DNA from: Verrucomicrobiota bacterium
GTDB taxonomy: Bacteria > Verrucomicrobiota > Verrucomicrobiia > Opitutales > Opitutaceae
Direction of reading: 5' to 3'
Assembly (NCBI GenBank): GCA_030604905.1
Contig: JAUVVA010000005.1
Location: 1-64,000, forward strand
Length of the DNA: 64,000 bases
Below the pieces are notes generated by a model. It saw nothing but the letters and a program-made list of their open reading frames with translations. It did not search any database and was not told the DNA's origin. Of this stretch, positions 47,595-58,811 are shown piece by piece. The stretch's first letter is position 1, and each line of letters begins with the position of its first letter. The position numbers and the translations under genes were made by a program.

Positions 47595-48278
47595 ATGAAA
47601 ACGCTTCTCCTTTCCATCGCCTGTCTGTTTTCCGCGCTCAGCGCAGTCGCCAATGCCGTCCCCGGTTCCTTCTCGCCGGTGAGCATCGCGTTGACGGTCA
47701 CGTTTACGAGACCTCCCACTTCCACCCTGCTGCAAAACGGCAACACCCGGTTCACCGTGACGCAGGGACGATACACGGTGAACAACGCCGCGATTTTTGC
47801 CGAGGCCACGCGGCGCGGGCTTCTCGACACGAGCGACTATCGGCTGTGGCGCCTGGTGGCTGTGTTCGATCAAGAGGGGAGTTTCATCGGATTTTTCGCG
47901 CACAACGCGACCGAGAATCGGGCCGTAAATCTTTCCGAGATCATCTCGCCCGACCCGCAACAAGGCTCGCGCACAGAAGCGAGCCGGTGGGTCCGCTCGG
48001 CGAATGACGAACTTCTTTCGGGTTCCAGCGCCTACACGGACGCGGTCCCGCTTTATCTCGGCCTGAACGAGACGGTTTTCACGGGGCTGGCGATCATCCG
48101 CAGCCGCGAAAGTGTCCGCCCGGCGTCCGGCGGCGGTGTGCAATGGGTGCCCGGTGCGGCGACGGGCTCGTTCAACGGCTACACGAGCGACGGAGGCCAG
48201 GTGTTTGTGGGCTCGATCCGCGCGGCGCCGGCCGTGCAAGTCGCCGACCTGCGCGCGGTGTTCCTCCCCCAAGACTGA
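47595..48278 (+). CDS. Hypothetical secreted protein
   Basis: Signal peptide MKTLLLSIACLFSALSAVANA; Verrucomicrobial-style secreted protein. Confidence 0.65.
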   Translation: MKTLLLSIACLFSALSAVANAVPGSFSPVSIALTVTFTRPPTSTLLQNGNTRFTVTQGRYTVNNAAIFAEATRRGLLDTSDYRLWRLVAVFDQEGSFIGFFAHNATENRAVNLSEIISPDPQQGSRTEASRWVRSANDELLSGSSAYTDAVPLYLGLNETVFTGLAIIRSRESVRPASGGGVQWVPGAATGSFNGYTSDGGQVFVGSIRAAPAVQVADLRAVFLPQD

Positions 48279-48383
48279 GCGGGGTCCATTCAGCCTCGGC
48301 TGTGATACGCTTGGCCGGGATCATTCCGGCCGGCCGGAAGTCGACGCGGGCCTTTTTCGCGAGCCCGCGTGCTTTGGGGCCGG

Positions 48384-49283
48384 TCAGTGGCTGGTGGAGG
48401 CTTTGGTTTGGGTTTTCAGGTGGCGGAAAAAGTCGGTCCGCATCCCGGCGACGTCGATCGCGCTGTAGATTTTGATTTCGCGCACGGTGTTTTCCGGCGG
48501 GGTGCGAACCGTCGTGAGGCTGGCGAGTTCGGGGCGGAGCAGGGCTTGCACGAGGGCGAGATCCCAGAGCACGCGGGTGCGGTCCTGCGGGTTGGTTTCG
48601 AGCCAGCGGTCTTTCAGCATCTTTTCGGCCGGCACGTCGTCGCTCAGCGCGCGGAGGGTTTCCTCCTGCCGGTAGATGTAGGGGCGCGCGGTGGAGATCG
48701 GCATGATCGCCAGCTCGAGCGTCGGGTGGTCGAGGAGGAGATCGAAGCCGTTGAGGTCGTTGCGGACGTTGAACTCGTTTTTGTTCCAGGCGCCGGTGGC
48801 GGGATTGTAGTCGGCGGCGAGGAGGTGGATGGAGAGGCGGTCGGCGATGCTGGGATCGAGGGCGAGGGCGGAGGCCAGGTTGGTCACGGCGCCGAGGCCG
48901 AGCACGAGCAGCTTCGCGTCGGCGGGCTGGGCGTGGGCGGCGGCGATGAGCGCGCGCACGGCGGGGCAGTCGCGGGGCTGGCGGCCGCCCCAGGCGCGGC
49001 CCATCTGGCGATCGGCGCCGCGGGGGTGGGGGAGATCGGAGCGGCCCATCGCGGCGAGCAGGGCTTCGTTGAGCGCTTGGGAGAGGCCGACGGTGTCGAT
49101 GCCGGCGGTCGGGTATTGGTTCCAGCGTTCGAAGACGAGGAGGTCGGGATTGTTGAAGTGGACGGAGCTGAGGCCGGCGATCGAGAGGCTGGGCTCCACG
49201 AGGACGCGGTAGAGCGCGTAGAGGTCGTCCATCTCGTTGCCGGTGTCGGCGTCGAGCCAGAGAGCGGGGAGGCGTGCGGGCAT
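48384..49283 (-). CDS. Nucleoside hydrolase (IUNH family)
   Basis: LWLDADTGNEMDDLYALYR, LLVLGLGAVTNLASAL. Confidence 0.9.
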   Translation of the reverse strand: MPARLPALWLDADTGNEMDDLYALYRVLVEPSLSIAGLSSVHFNNPDLLVFERWNQYPTAGIDTVGLSQALNEALLAAMGRSDLPHPRGADRQMGRAWGGRQPRDCPAVRALIAAAHAQPADAKLLVLGLGAVTNLASALALDPSIADRLSIHLLAADYNPATGAWNKNEFNVRNDLNGFDLLLDHPTLELAIMPISTARPYIYRQEETLRALSDDVPAEKMLKDRWLETNPQDRTRVLWDLALVQALLRPELASLTTVRTPPENTVREIKIYSAIDVAGMRTDFFRHLKTQTKASTSH

Positions 49284-49358
49284 GGGGGGAGCGGAAAAAT
49301 CCTGGCGTGCGGTGGGTGGGGCGCGGCCCCGCTTTGACGGCGGACCTTCGCGCGAAGT

Positions 49359-49380
49359 TTTGTCACCAGTCCTGGTGACG
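49359..49380. repeat. Intergenic palindromic repeat (TTTTGTCACCAG tc CTGGTGACG), TGTCACC family
   Basis: 8-bp perfect arms; same core as the intragenic copies at 43.7 kb. Confidence 0.75.
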
Positions 49381-49521
49381 CCAGACCGACCTTGGCGGCT
49401 GGGGGGAAGCGATGTTCCCCTGGGAGCCCGCCATCGAAGTGATTTGAGTAAATTCGGTCAGAGAATGGCCGCAAAAAGGAGCAAGAGGCGCGAAGAACAG
49501 GCAAACTTCGATGACGGGGCA

Positions 49522-50794
49522 CTAGTTTGCCGCGGTCGCGGCGGCGCTCACGGCGGAGGGCGCGGGCGGCGCGGAGGGTGGAGGCGCGGCGCCCGAATCG
49601 ACGCCGTCCACTTGGAGGAGGCCCAGGCTGGCGAGCGAGGCTCGGAAAGCGTCGTCGATACGGGCGCGCCCGCCGCAGCTGCCGCGCACGAGCAAGCGGG
49701 GCATGATGTTGCCGGGCGATTGGGCGACCGAGCCTTTGCCGAGGGCGAGAGCATTGTTGAGCAGCCACTCGCTGATGTCGTCGAAGTTCTGCGGGATCGT
49801 GCTGAGCGGAGGGTCGCTAAAGGCGCTGGCCTCGGTGTCGTTGAAGCCGGCGATGCGAAAATCGTGAGGGGCGCTTAGGCCGCGCTTGTGCATCGCGGTC
49901 ATGAAGCGAAGCGCGTGCTCGTCGTCATAGCTGATGATCGCGAGTCCGCGGCCGAGGCGTGCCCAGCGCTCCGCGAGTTGATCCATCGCCGCGGCTCCGG
50001 GGCGCACCAGGCCGCAGTGGCTGGCCGCGCCGTCCCGCGAGACGCGGCAGATGTAGGCGCTGAGCGCTTTTTGCAGGATGGTATCCGAAGGGCTGTCGGG
50101 CCCGAGGAAGGCGATGTGTTCGGCGCCCAGGCCTTGGAAGTAGGCGTGGAGCAGGTTGGTCGCCCGCTGGGTGCCGCCGCCAAAGCGGGCGGGGTCGACG
50201 AAGCAGTGCCGCTCCAGACCGGGGATCGCCATCGGCAGGCTCGGGGGCAGGGGGCTGCGGGCCACGAACTCGCGGACCTCGTTGATCGAGGAGGAGGGAA
50301 ACCACGGGAGCACGAGCGCGACGCAGCCTTCCGCGACCAGTTGCTTGGCTTGGCCGAGGGCCTCTGCGCCGAAATCGGAGATCCAACAGGAGCGCAGATC
50401 CAGTTCCTTGCGCCACCGCTTGCAGCACGCGATAGGCATAGGCGTCGCTGTTGCGGTAAACCAGGACGCCGACGCGGGGGATGGCGCCGCTCGGGGCTCC
50501 ATCGACCGCCGGGGGGCGGTGGCGAGCCACGAAGGTCCCGCTGCCGATGCGCCGAACGACGGTGCCGTCTTCGACGAGGGATTTCAGCGCGCGGCGCACG
50601 GTGAGAAAATTGCAGCCGAACGAGGAGGCGAGGTTGCGCTCCGCCGGAAGGCGCGCACCGAGCGGCAGGTTTTGGGACAGCTGGCGGATGCTACGCTCGA
50701 CTTGCTGGTGTTTAAAGGGAGGGGCTTCCACGGAAAGTGCCGACTTGGCGAGGTCGTTCCCGGCGAGACAGGGGGAACTCCCGGTAGATAGCAA
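49522..50794 (-). pseudogene. GntR-type wHTH + LacI-type ligand-binding regulator, interrupted by an apparent frameshift near 50405-50430
   Basis: N-terminal HTH and IPRVGVLVYRNSDAYAYRVLQAVAQ in one frame; KELDLRSCWISDFGAEALGQAKQLVAEGCVALVLPWFP... to the stop in another. Confidence 0.7.
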
Positions 50795-50816
50795 ATCAAT
50801 TATAGCGGTTTGCTAT
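50788..50816. promoter_or_regulatory. Inverted repeat ATAGCAAA-N13-TTTGCTAT, candidate operator of the adjacent GntR/LacI-type regulator
   Basis: 8-bp perfect arms in AT-rich DNA at the 5' end of the regulator. Confidence 0.55.
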
Positions 50817-50989
50817 GTTTGGTCCGGGCCGCGGCCTGACTAGTTTCTTAAATTGCTTTTTAAGAGGTGGTAACGATGTTAAAGAATGGCTTTTTGTGCT
50901 CTGCTTGCTTCTACGCAAAATAAAGTGCTTGCATAGCGATGTGAGCGGGGCATGGTGCGGCCTACCGGTCCGCTGTTCGTCAACCCCAA

Positions 50990-51003
50990 CCCCCCCCCCC
51001 CCC
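50990..51003. repeat. Homopolymeric poly(C) tract, 14 nt
   Basis: aa-CCCCCCCCCCCCCC-tcc, 13 nt before the ATG at 51017. Confidence 0.9.
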
Positions 51004-51016
51004 TCCTTAGTCTGCC

Positions 51017-51718
51017 ATGCGTGCCAACCCCGTCTCCTTGCCCCCCCGTGTAAGGCGCCCTGCTTCGGTGCTCCCTTCGCGGTGCGGTGGATTCACGTTG
51101 ATCGAGCTTCTCACGGTGATCGCGATCATCGGGATTCTCGCGGCTATTTTGATCCCTGTAGTTGGTCGGGTGCGGCAGGCGGCCAGTTCGGCGCAGTGCG
51201 CCGCGCAGATGCGCGAGATCGGCCGAGCGATCTACCTCTATACCGAGGACAATCGCGAGCGCCTGCCGACCTCGCCGGTGCACAACTCGCTCCATTCGCG
51301 CCAAGGCCCTTGGTTCAATCGCGAGGAGCGTCGCCTCCAGTTTTTCCTTGGTCGCTACCTGAATTCTCCCCGGGCCACCACCTGGAGCACCAATTCGGCC
51401 GAGATGGATTTTGATCCCAACTTTGCGTGGCCCGCCTTTCTCTCCGCCGCTCCCGTGGGCGCGCCCAGCGTTGTGCTCAACACGTCTGTTCGTCTGCGCA
51501 ATGGCAGCACCGGCTCGCCATGGGTTGGTCCGAGTTCCGGGGCTCCCTATTTGGGAAGACGCTTCGCCGACATCGAGGATCGGAGCACTCAGATGGTGTT
51601 CATTGAGGTGGATCAGAAGAATTCCACCTCCACCAACGGCCCGCTCAACCCCGTCCACGGCTCCGTCCGCAACGCCCTCTTCTTCGACTGGCACGTCGGG
51701 AAGGTGCCCGTGAATTGA
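51017..51718 (+). CDS. Pseudopilin-like protein (prepilin N-terminal methylation domain)
   Basis: [52 protein letters not shown]...NALFFDWHVGKV. Confidence 0.92.
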   Translation: MRANPVSLPPRVRRPASVLPSRCGGFTLIELLTVIAIIGILAAILIPVVGRVRQAASSAQCAAQMREIGRAIYLYTEDNRERLPTSPVHNSLHSRQGPWFNREERRLQFFLGRYLNSPRATTWSTNSAEMDFDPNFAWPAFLSAAPVGAPSVVLNTSVRLRNGSTGSPWVGPSSGAPYLGRRFADIEDRSTQMVFIEVDQKNSTSTNGPLNPVHGSVRNALFFDWHVGKVPVN

Positions 51719-51779
51719 GCCCCTCCCCGCCGCCCGACGCTGTTTTCTGTATCCACTCCATAACTACACACCCCACGTC

Positions 51780-53222
51780 ATGTCCCTCCGTCATACTTCC
51801 TGCGCCCGCCAAGTCTCCGTTCTCGCCGCCACCTGCGCGCTCTTTGCCGTCTCCGGCCACGCCGCCACGCTGTATTGGGACGGTGAGACCAATCTCGACT
51901 GGAACACGGCATCCAATTGGTCAACGGCCTCCAACGCGACCACCCCAAATCCGACCACGGCTCCCACCGCAGCCGACGACGTCGTGTTCAACATTACCGG
52001 GCTGAACGTCGGTCCGCAGGTGACAACGGCTCAAAACATCGCGGCGAATTCGCTCACCTTCAACGGGAACGGTGGCCTCGCCTACCGTATATCCTCCAAT
52101 AGTGGCACCTCCCGCCAATTTTTGCTCGGAGCAGGTGGCGTCACCGTCAATTCCGGCTCCGGCCAGGTCAATTTGGGCAATACCTCCGCCACGGTGCGCT
52201 TCGGCATCACTGCGAGCCAGACTTGGACCAACCATTCCACCAGCAATATCGTGCTCCAGAACTCGGGTGGGGCCGCCAACACTGGCACGGATGCCGTAAC
52301 GCTCACGGTGAGCAACACCAGCTCCGGACAGACAACCTTTAACAACGCGCTTCAAAACGGCACCGAGGGACGCGTGCTCACGCTCGTCGTCAACTCCAGC
52401 GGCAGCGGCGCCACCAACCTTAGCAACACGGCCAACCACACATTCAGCGGCGGCACCGTCGTCGAACGAGGTCTTCTGATCTCCAACTCGCAGGTTATAG
52501 GATTGGGCGGCGTCAATCTCTCCGCGACCGCTTCGCACACCGCAACCCTCCGCATCCATTCCGTTAACGCTGTCGCCAACAACTTTACCTCTTCCGGTGC
52601 AGCCACCGGCACCAACGTCCTCGAGTTCACGCAGACCAGCGGCACGCTCGACGGCAACATCACCCTCAACCGGAACCTCAACGTCGGTGTCCGCCTCACC
52701 GGCGCGACCGGGGTCGTCTTCAACGGCAACATCACCGGCACCGCCGATCTGATCAAAGGCCTTTACCAAAACGGCAACAGCGGCCTGCTCACCATCGCCG
52801 GACATGCCACCCACTCCGGCGACACCGTTATCAACAACGGCGCCTTCACCCTCGCGGATTCCGGCTCGTTCACCTTCTACATCGGCGCCAATGGCGTGAA
52901 CAACCGCATCACTGGCACCACGGCCAGCTTGGCCACGTTCGACGGCACCTTCAACTTCGACTTCACCAACGCCTCGCTCGTCGACGGCAACAGTTGGAGC
53001 ATCGTCTCCTTGTCCAATCGCTCTTTTGGCAGCGGCTTCGAAGTTGCTGGTTTCAACAAGGCAGGAGACGGGCTCTGGACTCACGCCAATGGTTTCAGTT
53101 TCTCCGAATCCACGGGCCTCCTGACCTACAGCGTCATCCCCGAGCCCTCGGCCGTCGCCGCGTTGGCCGGTCTCGGCGTCCTGGGCTTTGCCGCCCTTCG
53201 CCGCCGCCGCGTCCGCGGTTGA
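51780..53222 (+). CDS. PEP-CTERM protein with autotransporter-associated beta-strand-type repeats
   Basis: ATLYWDGETNLDWNTASNWST; Asn/Thr/Ser/Gly-rich beta repeats; C-terminal VIPEPSAVAALAGLGVLGFAALRRRR. Confidence 0.88.
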   Translation: MSLRHTSCARQVSVLAATCALFAVSGHAATLYWDGETNLDWNTASNWSTASNATTPNPTTAPTAADDVVFNITGLNVGPQVTTAQNIAANSLTFNGNGGLAYRISSNSGTSRQFLLGAGGVTVNSGSGQVNLGNTSATVRFGITASQTWTNHSTSNIVLQNSGGAANTGTDAVTLTVSNTSSGQTTFNNALQNGTEGRVLTLVVNSSGSGATNLSNTANHTFSGGTVVERGLLISNSQVIGLGGVNLSATASHTATLRIHSVNAVANNFTSSGAATGTNVLEFTQTSGTLDGNITLNRNLNVGVRLTGATGVVFNGNITGTADLIKGLYQNGNSGLLTIAGHATHSGDTVINNGAFTLADSGSFTFYIGANGVNNRITGTTASLATFDGTFNFDFTNASLVDGNSWSIVSLSNRSFGSGFEVAGFNKAGDGLWTHANGFSFSESTGLLTYSVIPEPSAVAALAGLGVLGFAALRRRRVRG

Positions 53223-53281
53223 TGTTTTTTTCGCCTGCCTGCTCTCCCGTCATCTCAACCCCTCAGACTACGAAAAACCCG

Positions 53282-53845
53282 ATGCTCTTCCCGAAAAACC
53301 TCCGCCCCTCCCGCCTCCTCGCCGCCCTCGTGCTTTGCCTCGGCGTGCTCGCCGGTCCCGCCCACGCGTCTTTGATCAAGAACCCGGACATGGAGGCCGA
53401 CACCAACGGCGACGGCTGGCCCGACAACTGGCCCAAGCTCAAATCCGGCGGCACTTGGGAAAACGAAGCCGGCAACCACTTCATCCGGATGACCGCCACC
53501 GAGCCGAACAAGACCACCATGCTCTACATGGAGATCAACGTCCCCGCCGGCGTGAAGGAGCTCGAACTCTCCTGGCGCTGGCGCGTCTCCAACCTCGTCG
53601 TCGGCGCCCAGTCCTGGTTCGACGCCCGCATCATGATGGAGTGGATGGACGCCGGTCGCAGCAAGGTGAACCCCTCGCCCCGCGCTCCGAGCACCCGCAA
53701 CAACACCGACGGCTGGGTGCAGCGCTCCATGCGCATCACCGTGCCCGAGGGCGCGCGCATTCTCAAGTTCATGCCCTCCCTCTTCCAGGTGCAGAGCGGC
53801 ACGCTCGACATCGACGACGTCGTGCTCCGCCCCGTCACGCCCTGA
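53282..53845 (+). CDS. Secreted carbohydrate-binding-like protein
   Basis: Signal peptide LLAALVLCLGVLAGPAHA; LIKNPDMEADTNGDGWPDNWP...LDIDDVVLRPV (CBM-like beta-sandwich). Confidence 0.72.
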   Translation: MLFPKNLRPSRLLAALVLCLGVLAGPAHASLIKNPDMEADTNGDGWPDNWPKLKSGGTWENEAGNHFIRMTATEPNKTTMLYMEINVPAGVKELELSWRWRVSNLVVGAQSWFDARIMMEWMDAGRSKVNPSPRAPSTRNNTDGWVQRSMRITVPEGARILKFMPSLFQVQSGTLDIDDVVLRPVTP

Positions 53846-53870
53846 GCGAATCTATTGGATAAACATCTCG

Positions 53871-53909
53871 GCCGCTCGGTGACCTCAAATCACCGAGCGG
53901 CTTTTTTTG
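53871..53909 (+). terminator. Rho-independent terminator
   Basis: gccgctcggtga-cctcaaa-tcaccgagcggcttttttt. Confidence 0.95.
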
Positions 53910-53964
53910 TGCGCCCGCCTCGAGGGAAACCGCAGATGATACCAGCAGCTAAAAAGATTCAGAC

Positions 53965-54211
53965 TTTACCACAGATTACACCGATGGACACAGATGGGCA
54001 AAGGCAGGACTTTAACCACTGATCACGCGGATGGCCGCAGATAATGACTGGTGAACGTCCTGCTTCTTATCTGTGATATCTGTGCCATCTGTGGTCAAAT
54101 TCCAGGCTCCAAAACTCTAGTTCTTCACAGCCGTCGGTCGCCGTATTCGCGTCCGCGAAGACTCTGTTTCGGCGATGATCTTATCTGCGTTCTTTGCGCT
54201 ATCTGCGGTCA
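53965..54211. repeat. Cluster of degenerate 'ACCACAGAT...ACAGATGG' repeats, two forward and two inverted copies
   Basis: tttaccacagattacaccgatggacacagatgg; tttaaccactgatcacgcggatggccgcagata; inverted tcttatctgtgatatctgtgccatctgtggtcaaa and atcttatctgcgttctttgcgctatctgcggtcaa. Confidence 0.75.
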
Positions 54212-54225
54212 ACCATGACAGGACA

Positions 54226-55227
54226 CTAGGCCAGCGGCTTACAGGCCGCGATCAGGTCCTCGACCGGGGCCGAGGCGACCGCGATCACCGTGTCGGCCGC
54301 GCCGTAGTAGAGGCGCGCCTCGCCGCTTTCCTCGACCACGAAGCCGCAGGGGAAAATCACGCTGCCGCGGAAACCATCCACCTCATAGTCGGCCTCGGGA
54401 GCGAGCAGGGGCTCGCGCATCAGCCCGATCACCCGCGAGGGATCCTCGAGATCCAGCAGCGCCAGGCCGGCGTAGTAGGTCTTGAACCAGCCGCCCGACT
54501 CCCAGCCGAGCAGGCGCTTTTCCGGATCCTTGCGCACGGCGTGGATCGGCGTCAGCCAGCCGGCGCGGGTGCGCACGGGCGGCGCCGCCGGGCCGATCTT
54601 GCTGTTCGCGTAGGGCAGGTCGCGCGGCGCGAGCACCGGGCGGCACTCGCCCCAGCGCGAGAGATCCTTGGAGCGGCTCAGCCACATCGGAAAATCCTCC
54701 GCGCCGCCGCGCAGATACATCGGGAAGGGGCGCTCGAGGCGGACGTAGTCGCCGCCGATCTTTTCGGGGAAGAGCACCATGTTGCGGTTTTCCGGCGCGG
54801 AGAGTCCGGTGAAACGGTAGTGCTCGAAATCCTCCGTGGTCGCCATCACGCCGCAGACGCCGTGGGCGGTATCCACCGCGAAGCAGAGGTGCGCGAGGCC
54901 GTCGATCACCGTGATGCGCGGGTCGTAGATGCGGCGCACGAAGTCACTGCCGAAGCGTTCCGGGTAGAGGTGGCGCATGCCCGCGCGGGCCTTCTCCTCG
55001 TCGAGCACGGGCTTGGAGCGCGCGCTCCACGTGATGCCGTCGCTGCTCTCGGCGAAGCCGAGGTTGGTGCCGTCGAAACGCGGGTCGCCCCAGCGGCCGT
55101 AGTCGTTGCGAAAGAGCATGACGTAGCGGCCGGCAAACTTGGCCACGCCGGCGTTGAACACCGTGGTGGCGGGAAAGGGCACGTCCGTGTGGCGCAGGAC
55201 GGGATTGGCGGGATGGCGTTGAAGCAT
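54226..55227 (-). CDS. Glycoside hydrolase family 130 (beta-mannoside phosphorylase-like)
   Basis: NPVLRHTDVPFPATTVFNAGVAKFAGRYVMLFRNDYG...IYDPRITVIDG...LYYGAADTVIAVASA. Confidence 0.92.
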   Translation of the reverse strand: MLQRHPANPVLRHTDVPFPATTVFNAGVAKFAGRYVMLFRNDYGRWGDPRFDGTNLGFAESSDGITWSARSKPVLDEEKARAGMRHLYPERFGSDFVRRIYDPRITVIDGLAHLCFAVDTAHGVCGVMATTEDFEHYRFTGLSAPENRNMVLFPEKIGGDYVRLERPFPMYLRGGAEDFPMWLSRSKDLSRWGECRPVLAPRDLPYANSKIGPAAPPVRTRAGWLTPIHAVRKDPEKRLLGWESGGWFKTYYAGLALLDLEDPSRVIGLMREPLLAPEADYEVDGFRGSVIFPCGFVVEESGEARLYYGAADTVIAVASAPVEDLIAACKPLA

Positions 55228-55265
55228 GGCGCGAGTGCGAAGGAGGGGAAAGTGGATCCGAGGAC

Positions 55266-56843
<1,578 letters not shown>

Positions 56844-56864
56844 GTCGTGGGAAAGGCCGGCGGC

Positions 56865-58016
56865 TCAGCGGGTGGTTTCCAGCAGCGGCGCGACCTCGGT
56901 GAGCGCGACGTCCACGCGGTCGTGCACGGTGGTGGTGTAGCAGACGTAGCGATCGTGGAGGCAGAAGCAGGGGTGCGGGTGCAGGTGGATGATTTGCGTG
57001 AGCTCGCGCGCGAGCGGGCCGCGGTCCACGAGCGTGATCTCGCGCCCGCTGGCGACCTCGCGCAGGTGCACGCGGCAGTCGGCGGGATCGGGCAAGGCCA
57101 TGGCGTCGGCGACGAGCAGGCGGCCGTCGCGCGAGGAGTGCGCGTGCGAGAGCGAGCCGGGCCAGACGAGGGTCTCCTCGCGGGTGGCGAGGCTGACTTT
57201 TTTCACGCCGACGCCGTAGTGGAGATACCATATGTGGCGGCCGTCGGCGTCCCACCACTCGTGGCCGGAGTGGGAGACGGGCTCGCGGAGCAGGGGCTCC
57301 AGTTCCTTGCCGGGACGCGCGAGCCAGATGCGGTGGTAGGGGAGGGTGCCGTCGAAGGCCTCGCCGCGGCGGAGGGCGTCGTCCCAGTATTCGTGGGCGA
57401 TGATCTGCAGCTCGGGGTCGTTCGGGCAGCCGAGGGCGTGGTCGAGGTTTTTGCCGTCGGTGCGGCACCAGAGGCGAAACTCGCCGTCGGCGACGCTCAT
57501 GTCGCCGATGATGGAGACGAAGACGCCGTCGGAGCGGAGGAGGCGGAGGTCGAGGTTGAAGCGGGATTTGTCGGGCGTGAAGGTGGGGTGCGTGGCGAGG
57601 GAGATGAGGCGCAGGCCGCGCACGAGCTCGGCGGGCACGGCGCCCACGCGCTCGGCGGCGTCGCCGGGGAGGGGGCCGCGTCGCCAGACCTCGTAGTTAT
57701 TGCACCAATACGCCTGACCGGTGGCGTGGTCTATCCAGGCGCGCGAGCTGCCCAGCTGCGTCTCGGGGAAGACGCGCAGCTCGTCGGTCTCGAAGTCGAC
57801 GAGAGCGAGGACGGGCACGGCGTGGCGGCCGCCGGGCGGGGGGAAGGCGGCGTGAAACCAGAGGTGGCGGCCGTCGTCGGTCCATGCCGGATGGGTGTAG
57901 TAGAAGCTCTGCTGCACCGGGGCGATCCGGGTGGTGAGGATGTGCGAGACGGCACCGTTGGCAGGGTTCGTCCAGGCGCTGAAGTGACGGGAGGTCGCGG
58001 GGGTGCGGAGGGCCAT
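56865..58016 (-). CDS. Beta-propeller protein resembling oligogalacturonate lyase (PL22-like)
   Basis: FYYTHPAWTDDGRHLWFH, VSHSGHEWWDADGRHIWYLHYG, IIHLHPHPCF. Confidence 0.55.
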   Translation of the reverse strand: MALRTPATSRHFSAWTNPANGAVSHILTTRIAPVQQSFYYTHPAWTDDGRHLWFHAAFPPPGGRHAVPVLALVDFETDELRVFPETQLGSSRAWIDHATGQAYWCNNYEVWRRGPLPGDAAERVGAVPAELVRGLRLISLATHPTFTPDKSRFNLDLRLLRSDGVFVSIIGDMSVADGEFRLWCRTDGKNLDHALGCPNDPELQIIAHEYWDDALRRGEAFDGTLPYHRIWLARPGKELEPLLREPVSHSGHEWWDADGRHIWYLHYGVGVKKVSLATREETLVWPGSLSHAHSSRDGRLLVADAMALPDPADCRVHLREVASGREITLVDRGPLARELTQIIHLHPHPCFCLHDRYVCYTTTVHDRVDVALTEVAPLLETTR

Positions 58017-58025
58017 GGCGGGCGA

Positions 58026-58811
58026 TTACAGCGAATCGGTGTAGGTGAGCCAGACGTGGGTGGGCGGAGGCGGGCCGCTCATGTCGTTCAGTTCCTCGGC
58101 GGTGTAGAAGTGGCGCATCCCGGAGGGCGAGTGGAAGAAGAGCGCGGTCACCCGCTGGCGAGGTCTGATGACGAGGATCGTGTCGCTGATGAATTGCCAC
58201 CCTTCCGGGGATTGCGCGGCGACGCGTGCGATCACGCGGTGGCGGGCGTCGGTCGTCGGGCGATGCAGTCGCGTGGCGCCGCGTTCCACGGTGATCGTCT
58301 CGGTGCCCAGCTGCGCGGCCATGGTGGCGTGTCCACGGTGAATGATGCGCAGCGAGCCCTCGGGGAAGGCGCTCGGGTCGTTGTTGATGAATTCGATGTC
58401 GAGGCCGGAGGGCAGGGTGCTTCCGGGGGCCGGCGGCCGGGGCGTGATGATCGCCAGTGCGGCGCTTGCGCCGGTCGGCGGGGAGATGCTGCCGATTTTC
58501 ACCGGATCCAGGAGACCGGTGACAGGATCGGGCCGGAGCGGCTTTTTGTAGATGTCGAAGGGGCCGCGGTCGGGTGGCGAGAAGGGGGAGCTGATGGCGT
58601 AGGGCGACGAGCTGATGACGTGAAGGTCGCGGCCGACCTTGAGCGAGTAGGCGCCGGGGCTCTCGTCGATGAAGAGGAAGCGGAGCTGGGCCGGGGGCTT
58701 CGGCGGGTTTTGCGCGAGGGCCTTCGCGGGAGCGGCAAGGAGCGCGAGCGTGATCGCGATAACCGCGCCCAGGGTTCGGGCAAGGAGGCGGAGCGGGAGC
58801 GGTATTTTCAT
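58026..58811 (-). CDS. Hypothetical secreted protein coupled to the upstream giant pseudopilin gene
   Basis: Signal peptide; start overlaps the upstream stop by ATGA. Confidence 0.7.
   Translation of the reverse strand: MKIPLPLRLLARTLGAVIAITLALLAAPAKALAQNPPKPPAQLRFLFIDESPGAYSLKVGRDLHVISSSPYAISSPFSPPDRGPFDIYKKPLRPDPVTGLLDPVKIGSISPPTGASAALAIITPRPPAPGSTLPSGLDIEFINNDPSAFPEGSLRIIHRGHATMAAQLGTETITVERGATRLHRPTTDARHRVIARVAAQSPEGWQFISDTILVIRPRQRVTALFFHSPSGMRHFYTAEELNDMSGPPPPTHVWLTYTDSL

Noticed and set aside
47488-48227. 19-bp exact match gggctcgatccgcgcggcg at 47488-47506 and 48209-48227 flanking a secreted-protein gene
   Set aside because: In high-GC DNA one 19-bp match within 64 kb is plausible by chance; no inverted ends, transposase or target duplication.
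45664-48278. tRNA-Val as an integration site for an island
   Set aside because: No integrase or repeated tRNA 3' end found nearby; following genes have ordinary composition.
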